64,000 nucleotides of DNA, from assembly GCF_011065895.1 (NCBI RefSeq), contig NZ_JAALCR010000029.1:1-64000 (forward strand), in the 5' to 3' direction. Position 1 is the first letter of the stretch; each line of letters opens with the position of its first letter. The stretch comes from Paludisphaera rhizosphaerae (GTDB taxonomy: Bacteria; Planctomycetota; Planctomycetia; Isosphaerales; Isosphaeraceae). The notes under the pieces were generated by a model. The model ran no database searches and was not told the origin of the DNA. It saw only the letters and a program-made list of their open reading frames with translations. Shown here piece after piece: positions 26,790-37,255 of this stretch. A program made the translations under genes and the position numbers.

Positions 26790-27281
26790 ATGGAACCGGA
26801 CGCCTCCGCCCCCGCCGACCTTGTCAAGCTCTTCACCGACGGCGCCTGCAGCGGCAACCCCGGCCCTGGCGGCTGGGCCTACATCCTCCAGCATCCCGCC
26901 AGCGGCCAGGAGCGCAGTGAGGCCGGCGCCGAGTGGGAGACCACGAACAACCGGATGGAGTTGACCGGCCCGATCGAGGGGCTCGCCTCGCTGAAGCGGC
27001 GATGCACCGTCGAGCTGGTGACGGACAGCCAGTACGTCGCCAAGGGGATCAAGGAGTGGATGCCCAACTGGAAGCGCCGGGGCTGGCAGCGGAAAGAGGG
27101 GAACGCCCTCAAGCCCGTAATGAACGTGGACCTCTGGAAGCGGCTCGACGAACTGCTCGCCGCCCATGACGTCCGCGTCACCCACGTTCTCGGCCACCGA
27201 GGCCACGTCGAGAACGAAGCCTGCGATCGCATGGCTGTCGAAGCTTACAAGGAACTCAAACGCAACGGCCGACCGGTTTGA
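26790..27281 (+). CDS. rnhA: Ribonuclease HI
   Basis: 163 residues, standard for bacterial RNase HI, which cuts the RNA strand of RNA-DNA hybrids. The four metal-binding carboxylates are visible: Asp in FTDGACSGNPGPGG, Glu in NNRMELTG, Asp in VTDSQYV, and the final Asp in NEACDRMA; the catalytic His is in GHRGHVENE. The basic-protrusion region KEWMPNWKRRGWQR is also present. It lies downstream of lexA on the same strand and may share its transcript. Confidence 0.95.
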   Translation: MEPDASAPADLVKLFTDGACSGNPGPGGWAYILQHPASGQERSEAGAEWETTNNRMELTGPIEGLASLKRRCTVELVTDSQYVAKGIKEWMPNWKRRGWQRKEGNALKPVMNVDLWKRLDELLAAHDVRVTHVLGHRGHVENEACDRMAVEAYKELKRNGRPV

Positions 27282-27749
27282 CGGCGGCTTCGATTGGCTT
27301 TGATTGCGGAGTGGACCGCACGCCCCCGCGCATCGCAAAATCTTACCCAGAAACGCCTTGCATGATCCTCGGTAAACCCGCGATCGGCTTCGATCGTCCA
27401 TTTTCGCCGATGCCGTTCTCGATTCCGCCACGCGTCGAGCCAACCCCTTGATCCGGGGAGTGTCGGGCCGCGGCGTCATGAGACGGCTGGCCGAGTCTCG
27501 CGGCGGGTTCGGGTTCGATTGGGTTCGACCGCTGACCGCGCAGGCCGACCCCACGTGACGCAAACCACAGCAAGGAATCGGCCTGCGTGAATCCCGGTCT
27601 TGCGGCGATTGGGTTTGTTTGGTCATTCCGCGTCGATCCTCGTGCCGTCAAAGCCGCCCTGGTCTCACCCCGGATGGGGCGGTGCCAGGGCGACTCTTCC
27701 AAGTAGGAGGATACGACCAGAATCCGATTACTGACGCGAGATTACGCCG
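27282..27749. repeat. Intergenic region with short degenerate GATTGG repeats
   Basis: 468 bases without a supported gene. The motif GATTGG(C/G)TT recurs near 27292, 27517 and 27609, with further partial copies such as GATCGGCTTCGATCG near 27381. Intergenic arrays of this sort recur in Isosphaeraceae genomes as far as I recall; here they are degenerate. A large open frame across it on the minus strand has no protein-like composition. Confidence 0.35.
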
Positions 27750-29252
27750 TCAGCCGAGGACGCCGGAAACGGCCTCGCGAGCGCGGATCATGAGGGGGCT
27801 GTCCGGCTTCCTCGCCCCGGGTAAGTAGTACATCGCGGCGGCGGCGAGTCGGGGATGCCATCTCGGGTCGCTGACGTTCAGGGATTCTTCCCAGATCGCC
27901 GCGCCGTATTTGTAGTCGTGGCTGTCCGTCGCCTTGCGGAAGATCATCTTCGAGGCCGTGTCGAAGACGGCGAGCGGCGAGCCTCCGCGTGTGAGGTACG
28001 CGATCGTCTCGGCCGCGGCGCGGGCCCGGTCGCGGCCGACGGCGTCGAAGATCCGTTCGACGGCTTCGGGACCGGTCGAGGCGGCCGTCTCTTCCGTGAT
28101 GGCGTCGATCTTCACGGGGGTCGGGCTCTTGACCCGCTCACGATAAAGCGGCTGCCAGCCGACGGCCTGAAGGAGGGCCAGCTTGCGGGTAGTCTCGTCG
28201 CCGCTGGCGCCGTAGATGAAGTGGAGCGCGTTCGCGGCGGTGGTCGCGTGGACGGCGATGATGCCGGAATTCCGCATCATCAACTCGCCCGCGAAGAGGA
28301 GCGCAGCATCCCAGATCGAGCCGGGAGCGATCCCCTGCCCCAGCATCTCCACGACCTTCGCGGACGCCTCCTCGGGCGAGGCCTCGCGAAGCGCCTCCAG
28401 CAGAGCGATCGTGGCCGCGGGGTCGGGCTTGCCGGCCTGCCAGTCGGGACCGATCTTCGAGGCGTTGCGAAGGTTTTCCTCATAGGGGCCGACGGGAACG
28501 GGCTTGTCGTTGCCGTGGTCGAGCATCGCGTAGGCCAGGCATCGCAGGACCGGTTCGGCGTGCTCCCAGCCGATCGCCTGGAGGGTCCGCCAGCTCTGGG
28601 CGGCGAAAATCGCCTTATGACCGATGTCGCGCTGGTCGCGAACGGCCATCCGCCAGAGCGGCTCCATCGCCTCGGCCGCGCCGGCGGCCCGGCAAAGGCC
28701 GGCGACCGAGACGTCGGCTCCGTCCACGTCCCAGGCCTCCATCGCGCGGACGAAGGCCTCCTTCGCCTGGTGGGGCTTCGGCACCCGGGCCTCGTCGACG
28801 GGTCCTAGCGACCAGTCCCCTTCGGCCACGTCTTTGGCCTGGGAGTTCTTGAAGTTGTCGAGAGCCCAGAAGAGGGGGAGAAGCCGGTCCGACACCGGCG
28901 CGGACTGGCCCAGGTAGTGGGCCGAGTTGATGACCATCACGGCGTGGAACTTGAACCCCACCGGTCGAGGCTGGATGTTCCGGACGCCGGCCAGGAACAG
29001 CCCGCCCAGCAAAAGTCGGTACGAAAGCCCCCCCTTCAACTCGGCGACGGCCTTCTCGAAAACCCCGTCGCGCGGAGTTTCCTCGATCCAGCGGACGACC
29101 GGCTCGATCTCAGGCCGGAGCCGCACGAGATCAGGCCGGACCCTGGCCTCTTCCGCACCAGCGGCCAGCCCGAGCCGCTCCCAGCCGCCCAGCGCGGCGC
29201 CCGCGACCGAAGCCGAGCGCAAGAAATCGCGACGAGGGAATCCCCGATCCAT
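27750..29252 (-). CDS. Tat-exported protein of unknown function
   Basis: 500 residues from the ATG at 29252, chosen because GGAGG lies 6 bases upstream and because it opens a twin-arginine signal (FPRRDFLRSASVAGAALGG). The mature part is helical and contains HAVMVINSAHY, DIGHKAIFAAQSWRT and IAVHATTAANALHFIYG; the regularly spaced His residues suggest a metal or cofactor site, and the Tat signal suggests export of a folded protein. I do not recognise the family with certainty. It lies 107 bases beyond the 3' end of the response regulator gene on the same strand and might belong to its transcript. Confidence 0.72.
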   Translation of the reverse strand: MDRGFPRRDFLRSASVAGAALGGWERLGLAAGAEEARVRPDLVRLRPEIEPVVRWIEETPRDGVFEKAVAELKGGLSYRLLLGGLFLAGVRNIQPRPVGFKFHAVMVINSAHYLGQSAPVSDRLLPLFWALDNFKNSQAKDVAEGDWSLGPVDEARVPKPHQAKEAFVRAMEAWDVDGADVSVAGLCRAAGAAEAMEPLWRMAVRDQRDIGHKAIFAAQSWRTLQAIGWEHAEPVLRCLAYAMLDHGNDKPVPVGPYEENLRNASKIGPDWQAGKPDPAATIALLEALREASPEEASAKVVEMLGQGIAPGSIWDAALLFAGELMMRNSGIIAVHATTAANALHFIYGASGDETTRKLALLQAVGWQPLYRERVKSPTPVKIDAITEETAASTGPEAVERIFDAVGRDRARAAAETIAYLTRGGSPLAVFDTASKMIFRKATDSHDYKYGAAIWEESLNVSDPRWHPRLAAAAMYYLPGARKPDSPLMIRAREAVSGVLG

Positions 29253-29359
29253 GATTGCCTCCCTTCCGCACGACGCCTCTGAAACGCCTCGACTGTCATC
29301 GTAGACGGGCGGCGTGGCGAAGGGAATCGAGCACCATGGGAGGGTCGCCCCCGCCGATT

Positions 29360-30760
<1,401 letters not shown>

Positions 30761-30823
30761 GGCTTCCTCCCTGACCTCTTCCCGAGCCTGGCAATTCCGT
30801 TTGTTTCGTGTCGTCGCGGGGCG

Positions 30824-32449
30824 TCATGCGGCGTGGACGTGCGAGCCTCGAGTCTCGCTGTCGCCCAGGGCTTCGGCCTTCTCGGACGGGTGTATGGGCA
30901 GCCGAACGCGGAAGGTCGATCCCTTGCCGACGCCCTGGCTGGTCGCGGTGATTTCGCCGTGGTGCTGATTGACGATCCGATGCGTGATCGAGAGCCCCAA
31001 ACCCGTCCCCTTGCCGTCGCGGCGGCGGGTGAAGAAGGGCTCGAAGATGTTCTCCAGGACGTCGGGGGGCATCCCGCAGCCGTTGTCGACGAAGCTGATC
31101 TCCGCCATGCCGTGGTCGTAGCGGACGTCGATCCGCAGCGTCCCGCCGGCGTCCATCGACTCCAGCGCGTTCACCGCGAGGTTCAGGACGACCTGCTTGA
31201 TCTCCTGGCTGTCGACGTGGGCCAGCACGGCCTCCTTGGGCTGGAAGAGGATCGTCTTCCCCCGGTACTTGCCGATGTGCCGGATCATGTCGACCACCCC
31301 CTGGATCAGGCTGGGGAGGTCTGACCGCTCGCGCTTGATGTCGCCGCAGCGGGCGAAGTCGAGGAGCTTTTCGGTGATGTTCTTACACCGGAAGGCCTCT
31401 TCCTGGATCATCTTCAGATAGTTGGAGATCACCCGATGGTCGGGATCGTCGGCCGAACCCGCGAGCGCCCCCACGCGATTCTCCAGGGCCTCGGAGCAGA
31501 AGGCGATCGAGGCCAGCGGGTTGTTGATTTCGTGGGCCACCCCCGCGGCGAGGAAACCCACGCCCGCCAACCGCTCGGAACGGACGAGTTGTCGACTGCG
31601 CTCGTGGACCTGCTGCTCGAGATCGGCGTAGGTCATGCTGATCCGGGCGGTCATCTCGTTGAAGGCGGCGGCCAGGTCTTCCATCTCGTCGCCCGAATTC
31701 AGGTCGATCTTGTAATCGAACGACCCCCGAGCGACCCGCCGTACGCCTCGCTGGAGGAGCCGGACCGGGTTGAGCACCCAGCGCTGGAAGAGGGCCATCA
31801 GACCGCAGAGCATGGCCAGCACGATCAGCGACGCCGTCCAGACGATGACCCGGCTCGCCTGGTATTGCATCTTGGACATCGAGAGGATCTCGAAGAAGTC
31901 CTCGTGCAGTTCCTTGGGCAGCAGCATGACGATGTGCTTGAGCCGCTCGATCCGCGACGGCAGGTCGACGGCCGGTTCGAGTTGGGGGAGCATCTCCGGG
32001 TGCTGGGCGATGAAATAGGTCGTCCCGAGGAGCATTGGTGCGACGGCGGGACCTTCCGGTCGAAGTTCGTTGAGGAGCGTCGCCAGACCGTCGTCCAGCA
32101 GGAATGAGAGCCCTAGCTCATCCAGTCCGCTGTTGGCGCGGTTGCCGCGCATTGTGTTCTGCTTGAGTTCCTGAAAGTAGCCCGTGAGGGCTTCGCGGGC
32201 CGTCGACGCGACGTCAATGAGGGCGGCCCGCTCCTCTTCCGTACGCTCGCGAGGGGCGTGGAGCCGGAAGACGGCCTCGATGAGGTCCTTGGAGGCCCCC
32301 AGCTCGCGAAGCTGGTCGGTGAGCGAGAGGTTGCTGACGTGGAACGCGTGCAGCCCGAAGATCGAGCCCCCCATCAGGATGAGCATCATCCCGACGACCA
32401 CGCAAAGGCCGACCATCAGCTTGAGGCGAATCGGCCAACGGACCATCAC
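30824..32449 (-). CDS. Membrane sensor histidine kinase with HAMP domain
   Basis: 541 residues. A first transmembrane helix lies at about 9-32 (LMVGLCVVVGMMLILMGGSIFG), then a roughly 170-residue external sensor region, a second helix at about 203-222, and a HAMP domain ending in EDLAAAFNEM. A short coiled coil leads to the H box VAHEINNPLASI, whose His is the phosphorylation site. The ATPase domain shows the N box NLAVNALESM, DNGCGMPP and GTGLGLSI. All kinase motifs are intact. It probably phosphorylates the adjacent sigma-54-type regulator. The sensed signal is unknown; the sensor region has no recognised domain. Confidence 0.93.
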   Translation of the reverse strand: MMVRWPIRLKLMVGLCVVVGMMLILMGGSIFGLHAFHVSNLSLTDQLRELGASKDLIEAVFRLHAPRERTEEERAALIDVASTAREALTGYFQELKQNTMRGNRANSGLDELGLSFLLDDGLATLLNELRPEGPAVAPMLLGTTYFIAQHPEMLPQLEPAVDLPSRIERLKHIVMLLPKELHEDFFEILSMSKMQYQASRVIVWTASLIVLAMLCGLMALFQRWVLNPVRLLQRGVRRVARGSFDYKIDLNSGDEMEDLAAAFNEMTARISMTYADLEQQVHERSRQLVRSERLAGVGFLAAGVAHEINNPLASIAFCSEALENRVGALAGSADDPDHRVISNYLKMIQEEAFRCKNITEKLLDFARCGDIKRERSDLPSLIQGVVDMIRHIGKYRGKTILFQPKEAVLAHVDSQEIKQVVLNLAVNALESMDAGGTLRIDVRYDHGMAEISFVDNGCGMPPDVLENIFEPFFTRRRDGKGTGLGLSITHRIVNQHHGEITATSQGVGKGSTFRVRLPIHPSEKAEALGDSETRGSHVHAA

Positions 32450-32651
32450 GACCTCCTTGTCGCCCAGGCGCGCACGAGCTTCCCGATGCTTTCCCCCTCG
32501 TCCTACCGGGGTCGAGCCGAGACCTTATACCAGAACTCCCGAAATCGCTCAAATCCGACTCAAGAATCAGTCGAGCGAAGTCGGGGATGATCGAATTCAG
32601 CGTTCCGAGAAACTGACGGACAGGCGCGCCGAAACACGCTAAAATGAAGTC

Positions 32652-32920
32652 ATGAAACAGGTAACGAATCAGCTCAAGCCCAGCGATTCCCACGTTGATG
32701 AGGTGCATCGAGCACTCGCCAAGGTGATTCGGCCGGAATACCTTGTGAGATCTGGCTCTCAACTCCAAACCCGGCGTTCTCGGTGATTCGGGCCATCGAG
32801 ATGATCGAGCAAGGGGAGACCGGCCGAATTCTGCTGAATGATCTACGAACTCGAATCGGGCGCACCAGGCTGAACCGGGCTACCTCAGTGGAAGTCCATC
32901 TGGTCGACTTCAATCTCTGA
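32652..32920 (+). pseudogene. Antitoxin-like gene (MbcA/ParS-type C-terminal domain), apparently frameshifted
   Basis: Two reading frames join here. From the ATG at 32652, the first frame gives a helical start ending DEVHRALAKVIRPEYL. A different frame, open from 32702 to the TGA at 32918 but without any start codon before the domain, then gives EIWLSTPNPAF, AIEMIEQGETGRI and a C-terminus ending VEVHLVDFNL. The second segment resembles the toxin-binding domain of MbcA/ParS-type antitoxins (W-L-x-x-P-N-x-A-F followed by an IExGE helix). A one-base loss or a two-mod-three deletion near 32740 would explain the pattern; programmed frameshifting is less likely. The stop lies 13 bases before the next gene. 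Confidence 0.45.
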
Positions 32921-32933
32921 AGAGGACCGGCCT

Positions 32934-33437
32934 ATGCCGATGTTCGTTCACTTGACTGCTGAGTCGCTTGCAGCCCAGATCCGTGGCAATGGGATCAGCC
33001 GACTCCGTCGGTCAAACACGTCACACCCAGGCGGAGTCTTCGCGGTACCAGTAACCCGAAATTTCTACGTTTCGCATCAGTGGCTGCGTGAGTTGAAACG
33101 CCGCGGTCAGGGTCCCATCGTCGGAATCTACTTCCGTATCCCTGACCTCGAATCGGTTTGGATCGGGCATTACGGCGGTCCACACGAGGAGGTTACCGCC
33201 GCTGTAGCCGCAGCGACCTTCTCCGAATCGCACGATCGGCAGGGATGGGAGGTTATCATCCCTCGGCGGATCGCGGGAAAGGAGATCCATCGCGTCCGTT
33301 CGCTGCCGCAAGTTGTGGGCTGGCGATATTCTCCGGACGCCAAGGGCAAACCACCCTTTTGCACTTGCAAGTTCTGTACTCGCGGAGAGTACGGAGCGGC
33401 TCGACTGCGGGCGCGGCTCGGCTCACCCAACGACTAA
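32934..33437 (+). CDS. Unknown protein, possible ADP-ribosyltransferase-like toxin
   Basis: 167 residues, preceded by AGAGGA. The start HLTAESLAAQIRGNGI has the H-x-T...L-x-x-I-x-x-x-G spacing seen at the beginning of DarT- and Tpt1-like ADP-ribosyltransferase folds, and GGVFAVPVTRNF could be the next strand. Conserved-looking segments GIYFRIPD, VIIPRRI and VVGWRYSPDA follow, and the end carries a metal-binding CTCKFCTRGE. I do not recognise a named family. It follows the antitoxin-like segment by 13 bases, the usual layout of a toxin-antitoxin operon; MbcA-type antitoxins normally pair with RES toxins, which also have the ADP-ribosyltransferase fold. Function is an inference. Confidence 0.5.
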   Translation: MPMFVHLTAESLAAQIRGNGISRLRRSNTSHPGGVFAVPVTRNFYVSHQWLRELKRRGQGPIVGIYFRIPDLESVWIGHYGGPHEEVTAAVAAATFSESHDRQGWEVIIPRRIAGKEIHRVRSLPQVVGWRYSPDAKGKPPFCTCKFCTRGEYGAARLRARLGSPND

Positions 33438-33457
33438 CCTGGGGCAGTTCATGTCCT

Positions 33458-34930
33458 TCAACGGATCATCCCCAGCCAGTGGGCAGCCCCAGCAACTCCG
33501 ATGACGGCCAGCAGGCCGGCGGCGAGGCCGTAGCGGACGCGGCGGACGTGGCGCTGGAAGGCGGCCTCGCGTTCGGGGGCGGCGGCGAGCTTCTGGAGGA
33601 AGGCGATGCGGCTCGCGATGCTGCCGTGACGCCAGGATTTGGTCTCGGGATCGATGCCGTTCTGGCGGGCCACGGTCGCCAGGGCGTCGGCGAAGATCCG
33701 GACGCCGGTCGGACAGACGCGGTCGATGGGACGGCCGTCGTCGACGAGGGCTTCCAGGTCGACGTGGGGCGGGCAGTCCTCCGAATCGCAGGAGACCGCC
33801 TTGCAGCCGTAGACGTCGGCCTGACGCTCGAATCGGCGTGACAGCTGGCCGAAAAGGAGCCAGAAGACTCCGCCGATCCCCACGGCGACCGTCAGGCCCT
33901 CGACGACGTCGCGAACCGTCGACGGGCCCGAGGGATCGACGGTGGTCAGGTGCGAGATCCAGGCCTCGAGGCCGGTGAAGACGTCGGAGGCCATCGTCAG
34001 GACCGTCAGACAGCCGACGAAGAAGAACAGAAAGAACGGCAGGTGTCGGTGCGCGACGTGGCCGATCTCATGGCCGAAAACGGCGGCGATCTCCGTCGGC
34101 GTCAGTGAGTCGATGAGGGCGTCGGAAAGCAAGACGTAGCGGAACCTCGGCAGGACGCCCGTCACGCAGGCGTTGACCATCGCGTGGTCGGTGTCCCAGA
34201 CCAGCACGTCGCTGCAACGGAAGCCCGACCGCCGCGAGATCGCCTCCAGCCGGTTCCGGAGCGGCCCGTCGGGGAGCGGACGGGTCGGCCAGGCCATCCG
34301 AATGAACAGAGGCGAGAGGACCAGGATCAGAAACCCGAGCAGGGCCAGCTCGGCCGTCTCGGCCGCCGGATCGTCCCGCGTTTCCGGCCAGAACCGTCCG
34401 AAGACGTCGTTGCGAAGCACGAAGATCAGGATGATCGGCATCGCCAAAGCCAGCGCCTGACGCGTCTTGAGGTAGAGATGCCTTGCGACCCGCGCGGAGG
34501 CGTGCGAGACCGGCAGCCCGTGGATGGCCCGTTCGCCGTAAAAGAGGCCCCACCACGTCAGGATCTGCATGAACAGAAACGGCGCGATCGTCAGCACGTC
34601 GTCGACGAGGACCGAGCCCCGCCATCCCCAGGAATCGTTCACGACCCCGGCCCACCCCCAGCCGTGGATCATCCAGCCGAAGGCCGCCAGGGTGAGAACG
34701 GCGACCAATCGCGAGCCATAGAAGAAGACTCGCCGCACGCGGGAGGTCGCGTACCCCTTGCCTCGGACGCGCCAGGCCGTCCAGAGTCCCAGGGTGAAGG
34801 CGGCCGAGGCCACGGCCAGGCTTGCGGCGACCGTTCGAATCGTCGTGGCGATGACGTCGTCCGGCGGCGACCCCGGCGCATCGAGGCCGAAAGCGAGAAA
34901 AAGGGCGATCAGAAACGGGATGGGGATCAT
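33458..34930 (-). CDS. Membrane M48-family metallopeptidase
   Basis: 490 residues. The zinc motif HEIGH lies in VFGHEIGHVAHRH at about residues 283-296, with the third ligand expected in the region after the following membrane helices. Several hydrophobic segments occur in the N-terminal half (first at 1-18, then about 35-55, 70-90, 105-130, 170-190) and two more around 300-370, giving a polytopic protease unlike the soluble M48B type. HtpX/Ste24-like relatives degrade misfolded membrane proteins or cleave specific substrates. It is convergent with the 167-residue unknown, 20 bases apart. Confidence 0.88.
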   Translation of the reverse strand: MIPIPFLIALFLAFGLDAPGSPPDDVIATTIRTVAASLAVASAAFTLGLWTAWRVRGKGYATSRVRRVFFYGSRLVAVLTLAAFGWMIHGWGWAGVVNDSWGWRGSVLVDDVLTIAPFLFMQILTWWGLFYGERAIHGLPVSHASARVARHLYLKTRQALALAMPIILIFVLRNDVFGRFWPETRDDPAAETAELALLGFLILVLSPLFIRMAWPTRPLPDGPLRNRLEAISRRSGFRCSDVLVWDTDHAMVNACVTGVLPRFRYVLLSDALIDSLTPTEIAAVFGHEIGHVAHRHLPFFLFFFVGCLTVLTMASDVFTGLEAWISHLTTVDPSGPSTVRDVVEGLTVAVGIGGVFWLLFGQLSRRFERQADVYGCKAVSCDSEDCPPHVDLEALVDDGRPIDRVCPTGVRIFADALATVARQNGIDPETKSWRHGSIASRIAFLQKLAAAPEREAAFQRHVRRVRYGLAAGLLAVIGVAGAAHWLGMIR

Positions 34931-35029
34931 GGAATCCTGGTGCGGGCGTCACGGCTTGAGAGGGGCGGACGGCGACCGTCCGGACGAAGATCTCGCCGGC
35001 CGAATTATCCGAACGATTTCCGCCCGCCG

Positions 35030-35590
35030 TCAAGGGGAGGGGTCGAGACCCGGCTCGTCGGAGAGTCGTTTGCTCGAGGCTGGCGCCCAGCCGTCGGTAC
35101 GTCGGCGAGTGGCTTCCATCTCGGTCGGCAGCGGCTTGCGACGCTCGGTGCGCGTGGGGGGCTCGGCCGGAGGCGGGGTTTCCTCGTCGATCGGATCCCG
35201 ATCAGCATCGAGGGCGACTCGGGAGCCCTTTTCGGCCAGGACGGAACGGACGGCGGTGGGGAGGCTGTCGCGAAGCTCGCGGAAGGCGGTTTTCAGCTCG
35301 TCTTGCTGCGTCTGATAGGCGTGGACGCTCCGGCGCAGGCCCTCGATCGTCTCGACCTGAGCGACGGCTCGGCGGTTGTCGTCGACCGACCGTTCGGAGA
35401 GGTCGTCGTACTGGTTGCGGTAGGTGAGAAGCTGATCCTTGAGCTGATCGTTCTCAGAACGGAGAGCCTGAATGTAGCGATGGCTCTCTTCCAGCCGCTG
35501 GCGAGAGCCGAACTGGTTGCATCCAGGCGCGGTCAGGGCGCAGGCCAGCGCGAGGATCGACCAGGCTCGTCGTCTCGGCGCGGGGGTCAT
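35030..35590 (-). CDS. Coiled-coil lipoprotein
   Basis: 186 residues. The N-terminal signal ends in the lipobox-like LTAPGC, giving a lipidated Cys24. A coiled coil follows at about 33-100, with heptad-like Leu/Gln/Glu spacing (QRLEESHRYIQALRSENDQL, then VETIEGLRRSVHAYQ). The C-terminal third is Pro/Arg/Glu-rich and probably disordered. No enzymatic domain is present. It could be a periplasmic spacer or envelope-stabilising protein. It lies between the M48 peptidase and the SDSDV-repeat gene, all on the same strand. Confidence 0.75.
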   Translation of the reverse strand: MTPAPRRRAWSILALACALTAPGCNQFGSRQRLEESHRYIQALRSENDQLKDQLLTYRNQYDDLSERSVDDNRRAVAQVETIEGLRRSVHAYQTQQDELKTAFRELRDSLPTAVRSVLAEKGSRVALDADRDPIDEETPPPAEPPTRTERRKPLPTEMEATRRRTDGWAPASSKRLSDEPGLDPSP

Positions 35591-35764
35591 GCGTCCCGAT
35601 TCCCTCCGGGGCCGTCCGCGATCGTCGCGCGGATGCGCAACGCGACCCGTCTGCGTCCGAATGGAGGTGACGGGTCAAGGCGTCTCGCGGGGCTCAGCGG
35701 GGTCGTCTTAGCGGATTCCGGCCGATCGGGCAAGGCCGATGCGGCCGGAATCCACCGGAGACGA

Positions 35765-37255
35765 TCATTGGAAGACGAGGCCGGAGATCGACTTGACGAG
35801 TCCGGAGGCGACGCCTCCCTCGTGGAAGTCGTAGAGGTTCCGGACCAGGTCGTAGGCCAGGAACGAGGAGAGCAGGACGAAGAAGCTGGCGGCGGCCAGC
35901 AGACCCACGGAGAGGCCGTCCCAATCGGCGGCCGGCTCACGCGAGATGACCATGCCCGGCGAGGCCGAGGAGGTCGAGGGGGTGTCGTCCGACGCCCAGG
36001 CGGTCGCCATTTCGCTGGAGACGGCGTCGTCGAAGCCGTCGTCTTCCTCGTCGTCGTCCTCGGTGATGCCCGAGGGGGCCATCGCCGTGGCGGCGTTGAT
36101 GTCGACGTCTTCCTCGTCGATCGCGAAGACTTCCGAGGCGCTGTCGCTGTCTTCCAGGTCGAAGTCGCTGCCGGCGTTGAGCTGGACGGTCTTGTCGTCC
36201 GACTCGTCGTCGAGGGCGGCGTCGACCTCGAAGTCGGTGTCGTCGAAGATATCCTTCTCGGCCTTGGCGACGGCCGGCGGGGGCGTGGCGGACAGGCCGG
36301 GCTTGGGCTTGGACGGGGCGGCCGGCCTGGCCTTGCTGGTGGGGAGTTCCTCGTCGCTGAGCGGGGCCAGCTCGATCGACTCGCCGCCGCTGAAAGCGCC
36401 CAGCAGGTTGATGCCGGAGTCGCTGGGCCGGGACAGGTTGATGCCGGAGAGGTTCGGGTCGGCCGCGGTGACGTCCGAATCGCTCGGCTTCAGCGGGGTC
36501 GCCTCGAATTCGTCGCTGGCGTCCAGAGCGCTCAGCTCGAAGTCGCTGCCCGATTCGGGCTGGAGAGCGTCGACGAGTTGCTCGCTGGAGGGCTTCAGCT
36601 CGAAGTCGCTGTCGGCCGAGGCGGCCGACATCTCGGACGACGAGCCGACGCGGCCGGGACTGATGCCGCTGTCGGACGCGCCGGAGGCCGGGATCAGCAT
36701 GTGCTCCGAGGTGTCGTCCTTGATGAGGGTGACGTCGGAGTCGCTCGGGACGCGGCCGGGAGAGGCGAGCCGGACGTCAGAGTCGCTGGCGCCCTTGTAT
36801 TCGGGGACCAGGCGGACGTCGGAGTCGCTGGGACGCTTGCCGCTCGTGGACATGCCGATGATGACCGAGCTGGAGCCGGTCACCGGGTTGGGCGGGACCG
36901 ACAGGTCGTCGATCATCAGGTCGTGCTCGCCGGATCCGCTGTCGCCGGTCACGCCGAAGTGCATCGTCTCGGCGCCGAGGTCCGGCTTGGCCGCGCCGAG
37001 CTGGAACTCGGAGAGATCCAGCTCGTCGAGGTCGGCGGCGCTGGCGGCCGGGGCTTCCAGGTCGGAGAGCCGCAGCTCGGCGTCGCTTCCCAGGCCGTGG
37101 CGGCGGGCGAGCTCATCCACGTCGGCGACGCGGAACCGCCAGGTGCCGCCGTCCAGAAACGCGCGGACTTCTCGGGACTGAGCCTTCGCCTTCAGTTCCT
37201 CAGGACTCATCCCCAGGACGCGGGCGGCTTCTTCAAGCGTGTAGAACTGAGCCAT
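35765..37255 (-). CDS. Membrane-anchored helix-turn-helix protein with acidic SDSDV repeats
   Basis: 496 residues from the ATG at 37255, which begins MAQFYTLEEAARVLGMS. Residues about 2-55 are an excisionase/MerR-type helix-turn-helix (EEAARVLGMSPEELKAKA, then FRVADVDELARR). The centre (about 60-420) is low-complexity and highly acidic, with repeated short units SDSDVRL, SDSDVTL, SDSGI and SDFEL. One membrane helix lies near 450-472 (LLAAASFFVLLSSFLAYDLV), followed by a short tail. The layout suggests a DNA- or protein-binding head held at the membrane by a long acidic spacer. The repeated SDSDV units could be phosphorylation sites. Family function is not known to me. Confidence 0.75.
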   Translation of the reverse strand: MAQFYTLEEAARVLGMSPEELKAKAQSREVRAFLDGGTWRFRVADVDELARRHGLGSDAELRLSDLEAPAASAADLDELDLSEFQLGAAKPDLGAETMHFGVTGDSGSGEHDLMIDDLSVPPNPVTGSSSVIIGMSTSGKRPSDSDVRLVPEYKGASDSDVRLASPGRVPSDSDVTLIKDDTSEHMLIPASGASDSGISPGRVGSSSEMSAASADSDFELKPSSEQLVDALQPESGSDFELSALDASDEFEATPLKPSDSDVTAADPNLSGINLSRPSDSGINLLGAFSGGESIELAPLSDEELPTSKARPAAPSKPKPGLSATPPPAVAKAEKDIFDDTDFEVDAALDDESDDKTVQLNAGSDFDLEDSDSASEVFAIDEEDVDINAATAMAPSGITEDDDEEDDGFDDAVSSEMATAWASDDTPSTSSASPGMVISREPAADWDGLSVGLLAAASFFVLLSSFLAYDLVRNLYDFHEGGVASGLVKSISGLVFQ

